DNA from: Patagioenas fasciata
Taxonomy: Eukaryota; Chordata; Aves; Columbiformes; Columbidae
Assembly: GCF_037038585.1 (NCBI RefSeq)
Contig: NC_092523.1
Location: 26,975,501-27,039,500, forward strand
Length of the DNA stretch: 64,000 bases
Direction of reading: 5' to 3'
Below, piece by piece: positions 59,801 to 64,000 of this stretch (the stretch's first letter is position 1; every line of letters starts with the position of its first letter). The notes below the pieces were generated by a model. It did no database searches, was not told the DNA's origin, and saw only the letters and a list, made by a program, of their open reading frames with translations. The translations under genes and the position numbers were made by a program.

Positions 59801-62241
59801 GTCAGTATCACACATTTCAAGCTTACTAGACAGCACATTACAGCACATGGCAAAAGCAGCATGAAATTATATCAGGATTGATAAATGCATCAAGTTTTCT
59901 TTAAATGAAACTTTCCAGTGTTTTTAAGACAAGTATTCTGGAGCACCAGACTGCTTCTCTTTTATATATATAGATGAAGATTACTAAACTATCATTTCAA
60001 ATTGGAAGTAAATGGAATATTTTTCTAAAGCGGATTTTTCAGGAATGTAAGAAACACAAGTTATGCCTCCTAGCACTTTTCCATTCACAAGAAATAAGTT
60101 AACAGTAAGTATTTTGAATATATAACATTATACATTATCTACTGTAAAGTGTTGGAAGGCTCCGACTTAAATGAATATAATTTAATTTTTTTATTTTTTA
60201 AATATGTTTAACCTCCGATTCAGTGCTCACCTTTAAAGTACTTCACAGTTTTAACTCTTAGTTCTAAAGTAGCATCTTCATCACACACGAAGATAGTACG
60301 AGGGTGTTGCTGGAAAGCAGAAACTGTCCACATGTGATTGACTCCTTCTTCGATTGCCTTGTACAGTGCAAAAGCCTTATGTGCACCTGTTATAAGAATC
60401 ATCACCTGCAAAAAAAAAAAAAAAAAAAGAGACACTTTACTTTCAGTCCCAGTATCAGTACTAACTAGTATTGAAAACAGACACATGCAACTAGAACTAA
60501 ATGAGTTCTTACTTCTCTAGCATCCATCACTGTACCCACACCAACTGTTAGCGCCATAGTTGGTACTTTAGATAAGTCTCCATCAAAGTATTTAGCATTT
60601 GCCAAAATTGTGTCCATTGCTAAAGTCTTTAATCTTGTTCTTGAAGACAAACTTGATCCGGGTTCATTGAATGCAATGTGGCCATCTGGACCAATGCCTT
60701 TTCAAAGTTAAAAACAGTAAATCATTCCAGACCTGTGAGTCAACAAATATCTTTAAACACTGTAAATGAATAAAGTAGTTTTAGGACTCATTCTTTTCTT
60801 TTGGTTCCCAGTTTTCAATAAAAAGCATTCAAAACTTACTTGAAATTAAGTTATTAGAAACTTGGACACCAACCATTCTCTTTTGGTATTCATACAGATT
60901 CTTTGTTAATCACAGAACTTTCTTAAACCGTAAGTGAAAAAAACAGTGAGTTAAACCAAGATATGAACACAGTGATTAAACAGTCAGTGTATTTGTTGTA
61001 ATCACGACCAACCATAGAGCATTTCCTCATACCTCCAACAAACAGATCAATCCCCCCTGCTTCTTCAATTTTCTTTTCAAATGCATCACATTCTGCCTGT
61101 AAGTCTGGAGCATTCCCATCAAGGATATGAGCATTATTTGGATCTATGTCAATGTGCTTAAAGAAGTTATTCCACATATAGGAATGATAGCTCTCTGGAT
61201 GATTTCTGGGAAGCCCTGAAATCATTTAGAGTGAAGTTAACATATTACAAGATTTAACCAAACAGGCTTAATTCTAGTCTATGCGTAACCAATGTAGGGC
61301 ATACAAGACAAACTTAAGAAGTCAGATAAAGCAATACTTGAAATCACAGTGAGAAGAAAAAAATCCTCTTGGCATGCACAAGGTGAATGGTTTAACATTT
61401 ACAAGTGTAAAGTCTTTAAAAGAAATGCAGTCACAACACTGTGACAAAATAATTTCTACAGAAATACTGTGAAATAATTCACAAGCACTGACTTTAACCC
61501 AGGATCCACCTGGACTAGTTTATTATTTGCATTTTTGCAGATAAAGGAATAGAGAGAAATGCTTAAGATGAACCCATGGACATCAGTCAAACTTAAAAGT
61601 ACAAACATACTAGACTGATCTTGTGCTTTGTCGAGTATTTAACTGTTTTAATAACGGAAAAAAAATTAAGAATAGTGTATTCTCAAACAATTAGCACATC
61701 TTACCTACATATTCATCCATGTTGAAAGTCTTCACATATTTGAAAGAGAGATCTCCATTTCTGTGATATTCTATCAGCTTTTTGTAGCATCCCAAAGGTG
61801 TACTTCCTGTTAAATATAAGTTTTTCTACCATTCTATTTATCTGCATAACCTTTTCAGTGTATTTAAATCTCTTCATAGTCAGATTTGGCTACAATGCTT
61901 TTCAACATAAAAGTAATCTGTCATTTCTCAATTACTATTTCTGAGCTTCTCAAACTTTATCACAACTTTTTATGTAAATCAAATCCATATTTAAACAGAA
62001 ATATGTTGGAGTATTACCAAAAATACATTTGACATCTTTTAAATACTGTATCTGTTAGCATGGATACAAACATAGTTCTAGGTTTAGTCATTTACATAGG
62101 CTTTAAGTAAGACTTGCCTGTTGGTAGACCAAGTGTGAAGTATCTTCCTTGACTTGGCTTGAATTGGATAATACGATTACAGATGTATTTTGCTGCCCAT
62201 TCACTAGCCTGGTCATAATCTTCAAGAATTACTAGCCTCAT
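56839..62241 (-). CDS. GNPDA2: GNPDA2, glucosamine-6-phosphate deaminase 2 (6 coding exons, 275 aa)
   Basis: Minus-strand exons 62241-62118, 61806-61705, 61215-61033, 60697-60513, 60405-60231 and 56897-56839 sum to 828 nt, 275 codons plus TGA; the human protein has 276. It is a cytosolic enzyme that converts glucosamine-6-phosphate and water to fructose-6-phosphate and ammonia, linking amino-sugar breakdown to glycolysis. Residues matching the E. coli NagB active site are present: Asp72 (NMDEY), Asp141, His143 and Glu148 in [11 protein letters not shown]. The substrate loop LGLPTGSTPLG is complete. The first coding intron uses a GC donor. GNPDA2 rather than GNPDA1 is chosen from the GUF1 neighbour and the short C-terminus. 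Confidence 0.96.
56898..60230 (-). other. GNPDA2 intron between coding exons 5 and 6
   Basis: 3.3 kb of AT-rich sequence with chance ORFs only; no transposon recognised. It is notably free of the elements that load the GUF1 introns. Confidence 0.6.
60231..60405 (-). CDS. GNPDA2: GNPDA2 coding exon 5
   Basis: Codons 199-256, [20 protein letters not shown] to VKTVKYFK. The acceptor follows an uninterrupted run of about 19 T on the minus strand (60428-60410) and then GCAG. Donor AAAG/GTGAGC. Confidence 0.95.
60410..60428. repeat. A-run at the GNPDA2 exon 5 acceptor
   Basis: About 19 A on the plus strand, serving as the pyrimidine tract of the exon 5 acceptor on the minus strand. Length variation is likely at such a run. 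Confidence 0.75.
60513..60697 (-). CDS. GNPDA2: GNPDA2 coding exon 4 (active site)
   Basis: Codons 138-198. Begins [15 protein letters not shown] with Asp141, His143 and Glu148 and continues to [12 protein letters not shown]. Acceptor TTTGAAAAG, donor GAGAA/GTAAGA. Confidence 0.95.
61033..61215 (-). CDS. GNPDA2: GNPDA2 coding exon 3
   Basis: Codons 77-136, [18 protein letters not shown] to IDLFVGG. Acceptor GATTTCAG, donor GGAG/GTATGA. Confidence 0.95.
61705..61806 (-). CDS. GNPDA2: GNPDA2 coding exon 2
   Basis: Codons 43-75, [17 protein letters not shown] to TFNMDEYV. Contains Asp72, the general base by homology to NagB. Acceptor TTTAACAG, donor GTAG/GTAAGA. Confidence 0.95.
62118..62241 (-). 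CDS. GNPDA2: GNPDA2 coding exon 1
   Basis: Codons 1-41, from [15 protein letters not shown] to YFTLGLPT. An acceptor (TTCTCACAG) lies five bases before the ATG, so the 5' UTR is spliced from an upstream exon. The donor is ACAG/GCAAGT, a GC-type donor with an otherwise ideal consensus. Confidence 0.94.
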
Positions 62242-62246
62242 TATAG

Positions 62247-63500
62247 CTGTGAGAAGCTTGTATGATAAAATAAACTCAAACCTGGAGAAAATGTCAGAGT
62301 TTTAAAAATAAGCACCCCACAAATAGTTGTAAAATGTTTAGATTAGAGAGGAGATAAAAAATGACCTTTTATATTGGTGAAGTATTGCACTAAGTAACAT
62401 ATTTTACTTGCATAAGCATATTGCACACTTGCACTCCTAGTTCAAGCTGGACTGTGGGACAACCAAAAGAAAAGCTACAGAATCCAAGTGATTACAATCA
62501 AAATATTTATTAAAATTCACAAACTAATTTAAAGTAACTTGTAGGAAAAAACTAAAACAAAGAAAGAACAAGCCATTTTGAATTTCAATCTTTTAATTAG
62601 TTACTATTGTTAGAAAAGAGGAAATACTGTGCCTTAAATAAAGGCAAACAAATAAGTAAACAAATACTGAAATTAACTCTGGCTTCTCATGAGCATCTGA
62701 ATGCCTGAAATTTGAAAAACAAGCCTAGAATTACCCCATTATTCCATCTTCAAAATAGATAACTGAAAGTAAACAATTAAAACTCCTTTCACTCCTATTC
62801 TAGCCCCATAACAATGCTTCGGCAAGCTTATTAATCTGCAAAAATATGACAATGCATTTGAGATAATTTGAAATCTCTAAAAATCAAAGAAAAAAATACC
62901 TATGTGTTTTTTTTTTTTTTTTTTTAATTTTCAACATAAGTCAGCCGCTCTTTAAAGGCTCCAATTTTGACTGCAAGTATATCAACTATTAAGATGAATA
63001 ATTAGAAAACAAGCTTGGCTGTTAAAAGTACATGAGCATCTCTTGCATTTACATAAAACTAATTTTTGCATGAGTTTTTGCTTAACAGAGTCAGGTAATT
63101 ATCAGAAAGACTGAGGCTCTTTAGCCAGTTCACAGTGCATTACTCTTCTCTTCCCAGGTCTGAGCATTCTTGGCATTAGCCAGAAGACAACCTAACTGTC
63201 AGAAGCAAAGGCCAACTAAGTGCCAAACCACCACTAGCATGCACTACTCTTAGTTAACCCCAAATAAGATACCAGTTTTAGCAGAAATAAGAAACAAACT
63301 ACAACAGTGTTTAACAGGATGACATCTGTACATCCTACCAAACAGGGAAGGACACAAACACCACGTTCTGCTGACTCTGCTGCCTCCTCTCCCGGACAGT
63401 GAACTCGTGACAAGCCAAACTTACCCTTGCGGAGGAAACACTATGGCACAAGTCCGGAAAAACTGAACACATTTCCCCGCGGCTTTAGGGCAGCACCATA
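62247..63500 (-). other. GNPDA2 intron 1 (5' UTR intron)
   Basis: Sequence between the coding-exon acceptor and the CpG-rich first exon. It has a T-tract at 62909-62926 and no recognised element. Confidence 0.5.
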
Positions 63501-64000
63501 AAGCTTTAACGATTTCACTCCCAGAACACGGTGACACCCTCCGAGAGCGACCCGCGAACGGGCACCGCAACGACCGCGAAGTTTTGGCTGAGGCTACTTT
63601 TCAGGGTGTGGTTGGCGAGTCTACACTGTTGGAGGGAGAGCCCTACTGCACAACCGCCTCCGCCCCCCGCCCGGGGCCTGCGGCACCGCCGCACCCGCAG
63701 GGCCGGCAGCAGGGCCCAGCCTCACCCCGCCAACCAGCGCGACGCTGTCCGGCCCCGCTCACCCCCAGGAAAGCTCACAGCTGTCACCAGCGGAACCAGG
63801 GCTGACAAGTCAGTGCGGAAGGAGGACGGGAGCAGGACAGGACCAGCACCCAGCGGAGCACCCACCAGCCCCGCTCCTCCGCCGCTAACAGCACCCGGAA
63901 GCACCTGCGAGGACCGGAAATAGCCTCGCGGGGCAGTGCCGCGCATGCGCGGGCCAGCGGCCTCCGAAGGGCGCGTTTTGGGGCAGCCGGGCGGGGCTGT
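63500..64000 (-). promoter_or_regulatory. CpG-rich promoter and 5' UTR region of GNPDA2
   Basis: GC and CpG density rise sharply to the window end. A perfect NRF-1 palindrome GCGCATGCGC lies at 63941-63950, with ETS-type CCGGAA at 63895-63900 and 63914-63919. A good minus-strand donor (GGG/GTGAGC) near 63762 could end a non-coding first exon. Promoter and exon 1 extents are estimates. Confidence 0.65.
63941..63950. promoter_or_regulatory. NRF-1 binding palindrome
   Basis: GCGCATGCGC matches the NRF-1 consensus exactly. NRF-1 sites are common in CpG-island promoters of metabolic genes. Confidence 0.6.

Noticed and set aside
63531-63923. 130-codon plus-strand ORF in the GNPDA2 CpG island
   Set aside because: Pro/Arg/Ala-rich low-complexity translation of GC-rich promoter DNA; no homology.

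Overview
The window is vertebrate nuclear DNA and almost certainly from a bird. It is AT-rich, with intron-split genes, two CpG-rich promoters, several CR1 LINE fragments and two LTRs of a type common in bird genomes. Three protein-coding genes are readable end to end, in the order YIPF7 (minus), GUF1 (plus), GNPDA2 (minus). This is the order I know from human chromosome 4p12, and it supports the paralogue assignments (YIPF7 not YIPF5, GNPDA2 not GNPDA1). Every coding exon was placed by homology plus splice sites, and all three reading frames close without a break: YIPF7 5 coding exons/257 aa, GUF1 17 exons/660 aa, GNPDA2 6 coding exons/275 aa.

Layout. 1-1260: YIPF7 3' UTR and flank. 1261-12931: YIPF7 coding exons on the minus strand. 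12932-26640: gene-free stretch upstream of YIPF7, which may hold an unseen YIPF7 5' exon, with one CR1 scrap. 26640-27130: CpG-rich GUF1 promoter with ETS-type and X-box-like motifs and a 12-codon upstream ORF. 26962-51073: GUF1 on the plus strand. 51074-56838: convergent GUF1/GNPDA2 3' flanks with a solo LTR and two CR1 pieces. 56839-62241: GNPDA2 coding exons on the minus strand. 62247-64000: its first intron and a CpG-rich promoter with a perfect NRF-1 palindrome and ETS-type sites.

The introns of GUF1 carry most of the accessory DNA: a hAT-like fragment, a solo LTR, a 5'-truncated CR1, a complete 1,234-bp mariner with TA duplications and a dead transposase, and a complete-ended but internally deleted class II endogenous retrovirus of 2,976 bp. 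The provirus has a 6-bp target duplication and a tRNA-Trp type primer site. Its betaretrovirus-like gag is broken and is followed directly by the tail of env, with pol missing. It lies in the sense orientation inside GUF1.

The genes work separately. YIPF7 is a five-span early-secretory membrane protein, GUF1 a mitochondrial LepA/EF4-type GTPase, and GNPDA2 a cytosolic glucosamine-6-phosphate deaminase. I found no wholly new system. The most notable items are the mariner, the internally deleted provirus with an enhancer-like duplication in only one LTR, a GC-AG intron in GNPDA2, and tandem splice donors plus a uORF in GUF1.
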